Below, piece after piece: positions 23,625 to 35,232 of a stretch of DNA of 64,000 nt. Source of the stretch: Lepeophtheirus salmonis. Lineage: Eukaryota; Arthropoda; Copepoda; Siphonostomatoida; Caligidae. Position numbers and translations under genes: made by a program. The stretch lies in NCBI RefSeq assembly GCF_016086655.4, contig NC_052134.2, positions 3,658,001 to 3,722,000 on the forward strand, in the 5' to 3' direction. The first letter of the stretch is position 1. Every line of letters begins with the position of its first letter. The notes under the pieces were generated by a model. It did not search any database and had not been told where the DNA came from. It saw nothing but the letters and a program-made list of their open reading frames with translations.

Positions 23625-24446
23625 GGAGGAAAGCGGCCATGAAAACATCCACCACATCCAACTCCTCCATTTACGACATCCACTCTCTAAAACAAAGCTC
23701 TCTTCCACAGTTTCTCATTCGGACGGCTGCGGATCAGCTTCTACAGGTTACTTCTTTCTCCATCCCAATCCCCAAATCCCTCTCATTCACTTGATTTTGA
23801 ATTGCAACTCTCTTTTCAAGTCTAACTCAAGGAACTTCTCTTTATTTTGCAGGGACAAGTCATTGCTCTTCCTACAGATACAATCTACGGGTTGGCTGCT
23901 TGTGTGCAAAATAACAAATCCGTGGAATCCCTCTACAAAATTAAAGGGAGAGCTTTCGTCAAACCCATTGCTATTTGTCTAGCAGAAATTCAAGACATTT
24001 ACACTTGGGCTCACGTTACTGTCCCAAAGGAACTCCTTGAGCAACTTCTTCCCGGCCCTGTAACTCTGATTTTTAAACGTCAAGAAAAGTTGAATCCCGA
24101 ATTCAATCCACTGACTCAGCTTGTTGGAGTTAGAATCCCTAATCACCCTTTTGTTCGAGAAGTTTGTCGAGCGACTGGAGAGCCCATTGCACTTACTTCA
24201 GCTAATAAATCATCTTCTCCTAGTTCGTTAACAGTTGAAGAATTTGAGGACTTATTACCTCATCTTGGAGCTGTATTTCGTGAAAAAGATTCTATTCCTG
24301 ATCCTTCTAGAGCGGGATCGACCATTGTAGAGCTGTGTGAACTCGGAAAATTTAAAGTTATACGTGAAGGCTGCGCTTTGGATTCAACTCTCAATTCTCT
24401 TAAGAGCTTTGGTCTAACAGAATCTTCTCTTTGTAAATATGAGTGA
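23591..24446 (+). CDS. YRDC: Threonylcarbamoyl-AMP synthase (YRDC/Sua5)
   Basis: Makes L-threonylcarbamoyl-AMP from threonine, bicarbonate and ATP, the first step of t6A37 modification on ANN-decoding tRNAs in cytosol and mitochondria (family knowledge). Exons 23591-23746 and 23853-24446, with an intron of 106 bp. Motifs: PTDTIYGLAA, KGRAFVKPIAICL, LLPGPVTLIF, VGVRIPNHPF, PIALTSANKSSSPSS and GSTIVE. There are two candidate starts. ATG 23591 lies inside POLR3K just after an in-frame TAA and adds MRLLRTSLERIRRKAA, a basic presequence-like start (249 residues). ATG 23639 has a better context (gccATGa; 233 residues) and lies 14 bp after POLR3K. The stop overlaps the next start as ATGAGTGA. Confidence 0.94.
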
Positions 24447-25119
24447 GAAAATGACTTTACATAATGATCTCAATGACAATACAGTGGATGAAAAGAGCCC
24501 TACTAAAAAATATTTAATAGATCAAGACATCACTTATCCAATTGCCTGTAGGGAAGAAGTATCTTATGCATCGTGAGTTGAGAATAATTTGCTCCTTTGA
24601 ATATGTAAATTGAATAATGTTTCTATGAAATTTAGATATCGTCTCACTGCTGGTGTTCTTCATAGGGCCATTGACATGGAGCATGCTCTCTACTGGTTAT
24701 CCTCTCTTGGAGGTGCTTTTTCAAATTTGGGTGAACATTCTAGCAATTGGGTGAGTAAATTTATCCATTTATATTTCCTTCTTATATTTGTCAAATATAG
24801 CAAATTTATATTGTTAAATATTGTGTCATTCATTTTATCATTCAAGGCTGTGAGAGCTGGGGAAAATGCCTTGCAACAAATGAAATTAGTATCCCTTCTA
24901 GAAGATCCATCATTAGTTTCTAAATGTCAGCTCTATCTAGCTCTTAGTCTGATACAAAGAAATGAACTATGTAAAGCTAGGCAAATATTGCTATCAGTGT
25001 ATAACTTTTGGAAGAAATCTAAATCTCCTGACGTAAAGATTCTAACGATGACTAGAGGTATTTGGTCCAAACTTCAGTACTCGTGGAAGCTGTCCAAAGA
25101 GCGAAAACAGATCAAGTAA
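24439..25119 (+). CDS. Small TPR-like helical protein, function unknown
   Basis: Exons 24439-24572, 24636-24750 and 24847-25119 give 173 residues. All junctions are GT/AG (GTGAGT, GTGAGT) and phase-consistent. ATG 24439 has A at -3 and overlaps the YRDC stop by 8 bases. The first 45 residues are polar. The rest is predicted helical, with paired helices like tetratricopeptide repeats, for example RAIDMEHALYWLSSLGGAFS and LYLALSLIQRNELCKARQIL. It ends in a basic tail. There is no signal peptide or membrane segment. AATAAA at 25178 is the probable poly(A) signal. It looks like a conserved animal gene, but I cannot name the family. Its position after POLR3K and YRDC hints at a tRNA-related or shared-transcript setting, which is inference only. 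Confidence 0.8.
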
Positions 25120-25258
25120 AGAATATACAATACGAGTACAAACAGATTTTGTTGAATTTTATTTTGATTTCATATTGAATAAATTATTATTATTAGTAGT
25201 TTATCCATCAAATGCATCACTCTTAATTTTGTTGACTGAATATGTATAAAAAACGTAT
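25120..25258. terminator. Shared 3' region of convergent genes
   Basis: Only 139 bp separate the convergent stops of the TPR-like gene and bleomycin hydrolase. AATAAA for the plus-strand gene is at 25178-25183, and the inverse TTTATT for the minus-strand gene is at 25158-25163, so the two transcripts probably overlap at their 3' ends. Confidence 0.55.
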
Positions 25259-28077
25259 CTAAGCCAAAACACCCATTGGGTCCCAAGCAGGTAATACTAT
25301 TGGCTCCATTTTGAAAACATCAATTATTTCTTGTGGAACATATTCTTTCTTTACCACTACTTCAAACCCGAACTCTCTAAACCACTCATTAGTCATAGAC
25401 AGGTAACCGTCTTCACCAAAGTCTTTACCCCATGAATTTTCAATTCTCCATTTAGAAGGTTCACCATTATCCTGTACAAAAAGATCCAAATTTAAAGATA
25501 GTACTTAGATAAATAAAAACACATTGTCAACTTACGTCAAAACTAACTCCTGTAAGATTAACTGCATGGCCCATAGCAGAGTCAAAATAACGCAATCGAT
25601 CCGCTTTTTCCATACCAAGAACGAGCTTAGTTCCAAACATAAGCTCATGGTCAAATAGGTCCAAGTCCATTATACCTTTGCTCTTATGGAACATTGTCAT
25701 CTAAAATGTTAAACAAATATGATTAAATTTACAGAGTAGGTATAAAAAGTTGTATTCTTACATCTAGGCCACACCAGACAGCACTTCCGTCTTTTATCGA
25801 CTTCGCAGATATAGATAGTAATGTATCTATGGACTGATTATTGTATATAATCGGTAATCCTCCTATGGTATTACCTAAGTAATCAACTGTATAGGCTTTA
25901 CCAATTGGATTTTCAGGTCTAGGATCTGACACAAGACAAATATGTTCACTAACATTCCATAAAGGCTTGACATATTTCTGATAAAATTCTAAAGGAGTAA
26001 TTGGACCAATTTTTTTATAATTTTTTGACTTATCGTAATATTCCCAGACAAAACTTTCTGGAGGAATACTAAGGCATATGGCTATAATTCTAATTGGGAT
26101 TAAATATAACAACGATAATTAAAAACCTATTTTTAAAGTAAAAGTAGAACGTACCTGTAAATAATTTTCATGTACCCATCTATTTCTTTAAGTATATCTT
26201 CTTTAGCAGTTCCTTTTTTCGACATAGTAATGATATTTTTTGAAAACTGTCTAAGCTTAGAAGTAAGCATATTATTCATTCTATACGAGGACTCAGACGA
26301 AAATGTCTCAGGGAAACATTTTTTTAGGTATTACTCCATACTTTTCAATTATGGAACAACCCATTCCCCATTGGCCACCGTCCGCGAGTGGTTCTTTCAG
26401 TAGATAACTTAAAAGTCTACCCGATGGCTCAACATTAGGGTCTTTTTCACAAATTTCAACTATTTTATTCAGGAAAAAGTTAGCTCTTTCAATCTAGAAT
26501 AATGATTAACGAAAAATAAAATAATAGTAAATTTTTTTTATAAAAATAAATTATCAAACAATGATTTAAAAACATGTGAAATTAATTGAACATCTTTTAA
26601 GTATATATAAGAATAGAACAAAAAAAAATCATTAATCTACATAAAAATAAACATATATCACCAATTTTATGTATTTTCATACCAATTAATGTACATTTCT
26701 TTATTACAAAAATTTCCAGGGATTAATTGCTGAAACTTTTAAAACATGATATAATTCATTATCATGTTGAAAAAAGGAAATAAATAAATACGAATAGGTA
26801 AAACAATGGGGGTTTTAAAATAAACTTTGAGTCATTTTTGGTAAAATAAAATCAATATGGCAGAGACATTTTAGAAGCAAAAAATTAGATAATAAAAAAA
26901 ACACCAATTATTAATGCCGCAACCTTTAGGCACATACAAACTGGGTCATTATTCTTTTATAAGCAAAACTATATATATATATATATTAAGGTGTTTTTTT
27001 TCTTTTAGAGTGATTTTTTTTTCAGGATTGGATGAATCCACTTGAAATATACACCTATAATCGAAATTAGAATCAATTTTGCTAGAAAATAGCTATATTT
27101 TTATGTAGATTATTGATTTTTTTTATTGTTCAAGCCTATAAAAAGGATACAAATTCTTGAAAATGAAATTTGATATGAAAAAACTAATTAACTATTTGTA
27201 ATTAATGCGTCAAGATATTGAATCTAACAAGACTATTTTTACTGTTCTCGTATCTTCGTTTAAAAAAAAAATTAACATCCCTCAAAAGTGATTGAATTGT
27301 GAATGCATGAAATTTGTATATAAACCACATAAATTGAGACCAAAAAATATGAAGGTTGAATGTTTAAAATGAATTAATATAGAGTTAAATATGACCGAAT
27401 AACCTTTTTTTATATAAAAGCCGAATAGAAAAGTAAAAATTTCAATTACAAGACTGTTAGGCTAAACAGAATAATATACTATTTCTATGGTTAAAAATAA
27501 GGGATTCACATTATAAGATGAGTAAATAAATTTCCCTGAAATTAAAAGTGTTATTTTTGATTAACTTATTAATCCTATTGAATTTTAAGTTTTTTATAAT
27601 GAAAAAGTCAATTTCCCTGATATTTTGACTTGACCAAATAGATTTCCTATCAAAAAAATAAATAAATCCATAAATAACAACATACTTTATCATAGAAGAA
27701 CAGAAAGCCATGACTGAACTCGAATTCCTCCACATTCAAGTCCTTCATGAAAGGAATCCTCATGGCGTTAAGGGCAGCAAATAGCCAGCATCTTCCACTC
27801 GCTTTCTGGTTCGAAACGGGTTTCCCTTCATCTGTTATCTTATGTGTAAAGACATGATTGTAATTCTTCTCATAGATGGATCGATTTACACAGGCAAGCT
27901 GAGGATCAGTCTTAGTAACAATGTTCTGAGCAATGATATTTTTCTCATCAGACTGAAATTCAACTCTTAAATTTTGAAGAGTGTCCAATGTTAAAGATTC
28001 TACGGGAAAAAAACAGTAATAATTAATTATAATTATATATATATATACCCGGATAACTAAATCCGCAACTCACCCAT
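25259..28077 (-). CDS. BLMH: Bleomycin hydrolase (papain-like aminopeptidase)
   Basis: Cytosolic C1B cysteine aminopeptidase that works as a hexamer; it removes homocysteine thiolactone and inactivates bleomycin (family knowledge). Six exons: 28077-28074, 27999-27686, 26493-26155, 26089-25762, 25700-25536 and 25471-25259. The first coding exon is only ATGG. The catalytic triad is Cys72 in QKASGRCWLFAALN, His373 in SAMGHAVNLTG and Asn395 in RIENSWG. The C-terminus, PAWDPMGVLA, is the conserved tail that reaches the active site. Predicted length is 453, close to the family norm. Exon 3 has one extra base in a CCC run (26311-26313 as GGG on plus) that puts TGA after KKMFP. With two C, the conserved frame continues to the exon 3 donor in the correct phase. 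Probably a sequencing error. Confidence 0.93.
26616..27132. repeat. Foldback element in BLMH intron 2
   Basis: Arms 26616-26649 and 27095-27132 are inverted copies of about 34 bp sharing AATCTACATAAAAATA. They sit within the 1.2-kb second intron, which is far longer than the other BLMH introns (65-75 bp). The element probably accounts for that length. Confidence 0.55.
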
Positions 28078-29035
28078 GATTAACTTTCTAATAAAACTAA
28101 ACAATTCCAACTGCCGTCTCTTTCCCAAGTTTTATTTCTTTTAAATAAAAGTAACTAGTAAGTATAAACTATAAAGGAAACCTAAAAGAAAAATCGGAGA
28201 AAGTCAACACCTCACATACAGCGCCCTCTACGCACCCATTTATAATAAAATACAGACTTCTCTACTATTCTCTACGCAACCTCATTCTCTTCCTCTATAA
28301 AATACTGAATTTTTGTCGACAAAACTTCACAAATCATATATTGCTCTCCATCACTTAATTTATTCCTTATGTAGTTGTTACTTTTAGTAATTGCATGTTA
28401 TGTAAATTGTAACTTTTATAGGTTGCTTGATTATTATAATAAAAGTCTTGGATATCATGAACAAGTAGAATCAGATAATATATAATTTTCCTTTTTTGAA
28501 ATGAACTAATATATTTAATAGTATTATCTCATTATTTAAATGAAGAGGACAACGCATCACTCTTCATTTTATTTATATGTCTATTATTTATTTGAACTCG
28601 TAGCGCCTCAGTCATAACTAGTTTTTATATTGCTCTGCAACATGCATTGTTCTTCAATTTCGACGACTCAAATAATAAATATTTCACGTTGTAACATACA
28701 AACACATACACACACACGGTGATAAAAATTAATTGCTTTGTTAATTTGTCGTCTTGAAAATCGACAATCCACGTCATAAATTAAAATGAACTATTAACAA
28801 ACTTGAGAACTTGACTATCCCACTTATGTAGCAGTAATTTTCTCCACGAAGGCAACATAATTATAGCTCTAAATCATATGTCTTATAGTAGAGTTATAAA
28901 ATAATATTACAAAGATGTAGACGAATTGCCTGATTATAAGTGCATTACAGAATAAGGAGTCATTTATTCCACAATTGATACAAATTTTAAAATCTACCTA
29001 ATGATGATTTACGTTATGCGATTATAAAATAATAA
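28078..29035. promoter_or_regulatory. BLMH upstream / peroxidase downstream region
   Basis: A gap of 958 bp containing the presumed BLMH promoter and the 3' end of the peroxidase gene. No TATA or initiator could be assigned. A short (CA)n run lies near 28700. Confidence 0.3.
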
Positions 29036-31726
29036 TTAAGAAGTGACTGTATTTTCCCTAGTATCGTTTAAAATGGTTGTTTCAATGTGATTAGAACACT
29101 GAGCAAAGCAATCCTCTTCCGTCTTGACTTCGTTTAAACCAATTTCGTTAATTAAATCCGAGCAAGAGTTGATATTTATAGTCTGACATATTGCGTTACC
29201 TCCAGAGTCTGGGCACGAACACTGTGTACATCCCGAAATACGTAGATCCTTATCGCCCCCTCCATAATTCTACCCTCAATATCACAAAATCTATGATTAG
29301 CAGAAGAATTTTTGTGTCTTTGATCAATCCAATGTTTCAAATCGATGTTTGGGTGCGAGGAACACTTTAATTTATAATTGTTTTGATCGTTTGGCATGTC
29401 CATTATGAATCTAATAAGGAAATCAATGATACTTTTATGGAATAACTGTTATGTCCTAGGTATCTTACTTTTGAAAATTCCTCGGTTGATCGCAATTTCT
29501 ACATACTATGGATGCTAGAGAAACTTTTTTTATTTCTCGTAATTGAGCCCTTGTAAATCTCATATAAGGAAATGGATTTTCAAACCAATATCTATCACAG
29601 TAGCGCAAGTGCTTAAATTGAAGGCCAATGATACAACCGAAGGTTTCTCCCACCAAACCTCCTTTCATAGATTCTTCCAAAATCCCTCCCGTAAATAAAT
29701 CAATGTCTTGCACGTTCCTATAAAAATGTAATTATAAAAAAAGCTAATATTATTCATTTGACTGTTTTCATACTTATAAACAGATTTTAATTTCCTTATG
29801 ATTGTCTTATTGAAAACTCTTCGAAGTTCATTAAAAGAAGTGATGTTTTCTTTTTTGCACCAATTTCTGTACTTTACATAACCAGGGATTCCATGATCTC
29901 TACCTCTTTGTATATTTAATGCAGCAAGATCTAATCCCGAATGAGGAACAAATGATGAGTTCCTTGATTTAATTTCTTCAAATAATCGATTTCTCAAATC
30001 AGACTCTATAAAACTATCATACTCTTCTATCTTTTGATTGGATAATCCATTCACGAGGTAGTCAATAAATTTAGGACTAATGAAATAAAGAGTTAATATA
30101 TGTCTCCCAAAAGTAAGAGTTTATCTATATAATGCTTACCTTTGCATTATATCTGGATTATTGAAATGGTGACGCAGTCTGACATGTTTGGGAATTCGTT
30201 GAATCTGATTAATCATGTTAATCATTGGAGCAATAAGAGTATGCCCAAACCGAAAAGCAGCGGTGGAAAACTCGTTAAAAACATCCGCAGAGCATGATGA
30301 ATTATAATCGGGAAAATATGTGTTGCGCTTTTGAAGGATTAATCCAAATTTCGATCGCATTTGATGATTCAATATTCGCGGTATAAATTCACTACATAAT
30401 TAACCATTTTAAATATAGTAAATAAAAACGTATATTAAACGTACTTATATGTAATTTGTTGATTAATCGCACGTAGTATTCTCCTTGCCTCTTGAAATAA
30501 AGTGTCGTCACTCCATTTCGGATTATAAATTCTTAATTGGTCACAAATATAATTATGCTCCCTTACAAATAATGTATGTAAGGACGTTAGACCTGGTTGC
30601 TCGTTACTACGATCATCTCCGGAATGGAAACACATTCCAAAATGGGATTCACATTCAAATATATTTTGTTTCATGGGCATCAAGGGTTTGAAATAAGATT
30701 GATGAGGATGATTTGTAACTTTTAGATGTCCATATTTAAACTTTCTCAGGGCATTACTAGAACAAATGGAGCTACCGTAAACATGAGATGCATCGAGAAG
30801 TCCCGAGTTTTGATTTAATTGTTGCCTCTTTCCAATATTTTTTTGACCTGGCATTGACCTTAATAAAAAATATATTTACAATACATTTGCAACAAATACA
30901 AGAAAATCACCTTGTGAATGTAAGACAACGACGCTTTTGATCATGTGCTTGAGCAGGGAAGTATGGATCATTTTTTGGTATCATAATTGGAAAACATGCC
31001 GGGTGTACAAATAACGTAGAATCGCAAGAATTACAATTAAACGCCTCACCGGAACGTAGAGCTCGAACATTTGGTGTGAAGGATATGTCATGGTCAAGGA
31101 ATTGTCCCCATTGCATAAGCATGAGTGTGTAACTGTAAAGATAAGGTCATAATCAAATCCTGGGGAAAAAAATACCAAACTGTATAAATTATGTACTTAT
31201 GTTTCCTAGAAGTGATACGATTCCCCTGATGAAATGCGTTGGATACAACACGTGCATTAGGAAGATAACTTCCATTGATGCTTTTAATCTTCGGTTCTGA
31301 GATATGATCGTTATATACAGAAGGCAATATTCTCCTGAGTGGTTGAAGACGAGATCCCCATCTCCTATTTTTCCATAAATTATTACAAGCTCCATCTAAT
31401 TTTGAATAAGAGTCGGAGGGAGAACATCTAAGAGTATCGCATCGAGAAGGAACCGAATTCCTTGGAAGTCGAGTAATTCCGCCTTCTCGAGTGGCAATTT
31501 CCAATACGATCGACGTTTCATATTTAGAGTATGCTTCTTTATTGGGTTTTGTGATAAAAGAATGACCCTTATTAAAACCTGAGCCTGATTTTGTGGCATT
31601 CGACTCCAAATGGATGAGACGATCGAGTTGCTTATAGATGCGATCAAAGATATCCGTTTTAATAAAGCTATGAGAAGTGGAGGAGTGAATCCAAAGTAAA
31701 AAATAAAACCACCAGGATATCCACAT
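29036..31726 (-). CDS. Secreted animal heme peroxidase (peroxinectin/chorion-peroxidase type)
   Basis: Secreted heme peroxidase that uses H2O2, for cuticle/chorion cross-linking or defence in arthropods (family knowledge). Exons: 31726-31197, 31132-30911, 30858-30445, 30391-30140, 30076-29774, 29717-29469 and 29410-29036; all introns are short and phase 2. A signal peptide is followed by a propeptide. The distal site QWGQFLDHDISFTP has His at about 191, NEQPGLTSLHTLFVREHN carries the conserved Arg, and FSTAAFRFGHTL has the proximal His at about 439. LDLAALNIQRGRDHGIPGY is canonical. Expected length is about 781. The last exon reads through five G (29256-29260 as C on plus). With six, the frame continues into a Cys-rich VWC-like tail (GCTQCSCPDSGGNAICQT) to the stop at 29036; without the extra base it stops at 29176. 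The exact subfamily is uncertain. Confidence 0.9.
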
Positions 31727-33715
31727 TTTTAATTAAAATTAAGTATTAAGAATTTCAGAACTGAAGAAATGACGCATGAAGACAGCTAGATGTGCATCGC
31801 ATCACTCATCAGGTTCTTTGTTTATCTTCCAGAATTAATCGAGTCAAAACAACAATGGAATTATTGAAATTTAGATTATTTTTGAAAAGATTTTCGAATA
31901 ATTGAATTAGATACAAATTATTTACAAATACATGTATTGCAAATATATTGTAAATCCATGTAGAGCCCTTGAGGTGTTTGCTCATAAGTCCTTAATTTTT
32001 TTTATCGAGTCCTCATATTTTTTGGAGTTTATTTCAAATACATAATAATTACGTATTTGGGTCTTAAATGTTTCTCTTAAGTCCAGTATAAATTATCAAA
32101 AATAATGACAAATGACCATAACCAAATCTCAGTGTCCATAATAAGTATAATGTAATATTATACTACTTAGTTAAAAATTATACAATATTCAGTAAAGTCT
32201 TGAGTCTTCAAAATATGGACTCGAGTCCAATAGTCTTAATCTCGATTCCAAGTTTCCACCTCTGGAAAATAAGTACTGTGCCATACCTAGAGGTTAAGGT
32301 AGTGGTTCTCAAACTTGTGCCAAACTTCTGTCTAGTACAGATATGCAAATTAAGCAATTATGCTAGGTTGGGCTTAACACATTAATAAATAAGCTTTATG
32401 GACGTCTGTTCATTATGCTTTTATGAAATGTGTTAGCTTATATACGAGATGTGTTCAAAAAGTAAGGTGACTTTTTAAATTTCGAGGGCAAGGTACATTT
32501 AGTATGTTCGATTTTTTTTTGATTTTTTGTGTGTTAGTACACTCGCCACGAACATATGTTTACTGTTTCAGCTATATAATATGTTTAGTTTGTTTTTGAG
32601 AGGCATAACGGCTAGAAGTATTTCATATGTTTGACACATTTTTGCTATTGAAAAACATGGATCGATTTTTCTGGTCTCATTTTGTGGACTAACTTTCTTA
32701 TATAACTAGTTATACACGATATATGTGTATGAAATACTTTCAACTTTATATAACGTCATTGTACCGATGTTCACAATTTGAGAATACATATGACGTCATA
32801 AACCATTCATCTTTTAATTCTGGCTAGATATTATTTTCTATGTAACCGATCCAAACCTAACTTTATTATAGGATATAATTAGTTCGATTAATCCTAAATA
32901 TATTAGTTCTGAGACCGGTCTAGGGGATCTATAAAGAAACCCAAGAATAATCCCAAGAAAATTCAACTTATGAAAGAATATATATTTTTTCAAATCTAAT
33001 GGATTGATCTTTTTCAATCCCTCGCCATAACTATTATAGGAAAATTAAAAGTGACTACAAAATGGAGCCACTCCACTATCTGAAGATAATTTTGCTCTTA
33101 CATATTTATTTTTGAAAATTTCATAAAAAATCACTCCTACAAACTATTTCTGCTAAGTTTTTATCACAAGTTAAACATTGAATTACTACAAAATCTAGTA
33201 ATGTGATCAGATGGAAGTAAAAACTAATTTTGGTGGAGGAACGGAAGTCTCCAAAGTCCATAGTCTAAAACCCTTTTCCCTCTAACAACGACACCCAAAC
33301 AAATCCTCGGGGTTTACTCTCTGTTTTTCATGAGTACACATAGTTACTCAGTACTTAGACATATTCTTTTCAAGAATAAAAAACAATAATAATAACACCT
33401 TCAGAATTTTTAAGCTCGTTGCTAAACCTCGTCTTAAGTCACGTTCATTTTTTAAAATTTTATATAAAGTACTCCCCTTTATTTTCAGTTGAACTAAACG
33501 CCTTTGAAATTTCCTTCATTTTTACTTACCAGTGCTTCATATTTTATACAACTCTTCACATACACACTAAATGTATATGAATTATTATATACATTAGAGA
33601 GCAATATTAATATTATTAGGGATGCCATGTTTGTAAGGAAAAAAACTTCCTTTATAAATCAGAAAAGGATAAACGGTTGTTGCAAGTGCTCTTCCTTGTT
33701 GATTATTTAATAGGT
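31727..33715. other. Intergenic DNA upstream of peroxidase
   Basis: No gene recognised. Near 32445 the sequence TACGAGATGTGTTCAAAAAG resembles a solo left end of a mauritiana-type mariner, but no partner or transposase is found. A TGACGTCA site lies near 32792. Confidence 0.4.
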
Positions 33716-33950
33716 CTTCTAAGTGTTAACTATTCCCTCTGAAGTAAGCACGATTGCCTATTTTTGGTGTAAATTGGTTTTAAAAATGCATAATAAAATG
33801 AATATTTTTGAATTTAAATATAGTTACAATATTTTTCCTGAACTTATGCTAATTTAAATGTGGAAGATTCTTTCTTGATAGGTAAAGTTGATAATATTGT
33901 AGAGAAAAACTCGTGCAAGGAGAAGGGGGAGGGGGAAGACATATGGTATC
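33716..33950 (-). repeat. Dispersed repeat R2, copy 1
   Basis: In minus orientation it shares TTTACACCAAARATAGG- and GTGTTAA-containing ends with copies at 41250, 42598 and 43262. The GGAGAAG...AGACATATGGTA block near 33918 matches 43270 in direct orientation, so this copy is rearranged. Non-coding. Confidence 0.5.
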
Positions 33951-34717
33951 ATTGTTTAAAATACCGACGTGATTATCAGCTGCCTGCTTTATTATGATTT
34001 TTGAGGGTATAACGAAAGCATTTATTAGCTAAATGTTTAATGAAGATATACTACGTATAATTTACTTAGACATTTTTTATCCGTTACGGTAGATTTGAAA
34101 ACGTTACACTCCATGAAATCGTAATTCATTATGAACCATATTCTCAGAATAATAACTAATGAAACGACTTAGTAAAGTATTTTGAAATATCTTTGAAGAT
34201 CCAAGTTTAAAAAGAAGGCTTAAATTAAATCTAATCTACATACTAAAAATAAACCATCATACATTGATGTTAAATATACAAAATTAAACAATTAGAATCA
34301 GATAACTAATAATAAAAATAAATTAAAAATACAGAATAATGAAATAATAGATTGATCCAAATAATATTTTCTTGTTCTGACATCGGAATTCAGTTAAATA
34401 TGTTATAACTTTAGGTTGCAAAATACAAGCCAGACGTGGAGTTTAATCACAACCCCTTTTTCCTCATGTGGAAGTTGCTATATACAATTGTGCACAGCAT
34501 AGATATAATCTCTACCGCTTGTATATATAACAACATATTATTATCATGAAGGATACACACAGTTGCTAATTATAATGCTACACCAAATGCAACTACCCCC
34601 GATTGTTGTGACCATTTAAGCAGTTGTTTTTGCCTTTTATGAGTTTTTTGAACACAATTTCTTGGAGCTTTTGAACCATAGCTAATCATTAAGTGTTAAA
34701 AAAGTTATATTTATTGA

Positions 34718-35232
34718 CTATGTAATATTGGAAAACCTAATGATCATGCCCAAGTCTTTAAGTGAAAAAACTAGTGTCAGACAAACTAGTTTCGAACCAT
34801 CCAAAGCTACTACCCCGTTGTTGTGACCATTTAAGCAGTTTAGTTGCCATTTAATTAGTTGTGTATCATAATTCTTGATATTTTTATACTTTTCAATTTT
34901 TTTTTCTAGATTTAAAAAAAATGAATACTTTCTGTTAGATAAAAAAATATCCTTCACTTCGACTTTTTCTTTCATTTTGGAGATTACATCATTACCAACA
35001 TCCTCCATTAATTTAAGGATGGTATATTTAATGCAATAAGCATATTTGTGAGATCAGAGTTAAAGTCTGACTTGATGTATTCATCATTAACTTGATTTTT
35101 TAGATGAATACCATACTCTTGATATGAGATGAGGATTCTAGACAGGGGACTAAAGGTACATTTATATCGACAAATCCGACAAGCCATTTGTTTCTCGTCC
35201 GGTAAGTATTTTCCAAATTCCTGGGCCTCCAT
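34718..35232 (-). pseudogene. BED-type hAT transposase relic, copy 1
   Basis: Minus-strand pieces: a BED/CGGBP1-like zinc finger start (KYLPDEKQMACRICRYKC), then TNMLIALNIPSL, then VGNDVISKMKEKVEVKDIF. The order and wording parallel the better copy at 39860-40623 (LKMLVSSNIPFF and VVSKEVISKVQEKIGNKDIF), so both belong to one family. Frames are broken and the C-terminal dimerisation region is absent. Upstream (34589-34650 and 34806-34865) are two direct copies of a sequence with GTTGTGACCATTTAAGCAGT. Confidence 0.55.

Noticed and set aside
23625..23638. AAGGAGG just before the second YRDC start, like a bacterial ribosome-binding site
   Set aside because: The genes have spliceosomal introns and are eukaryotic; the match is coincidental.
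32445..32500. Mariner-like left terminal sequence
   Set aside because: No right end or transposase found; kept only as a note in the intergenic entry.
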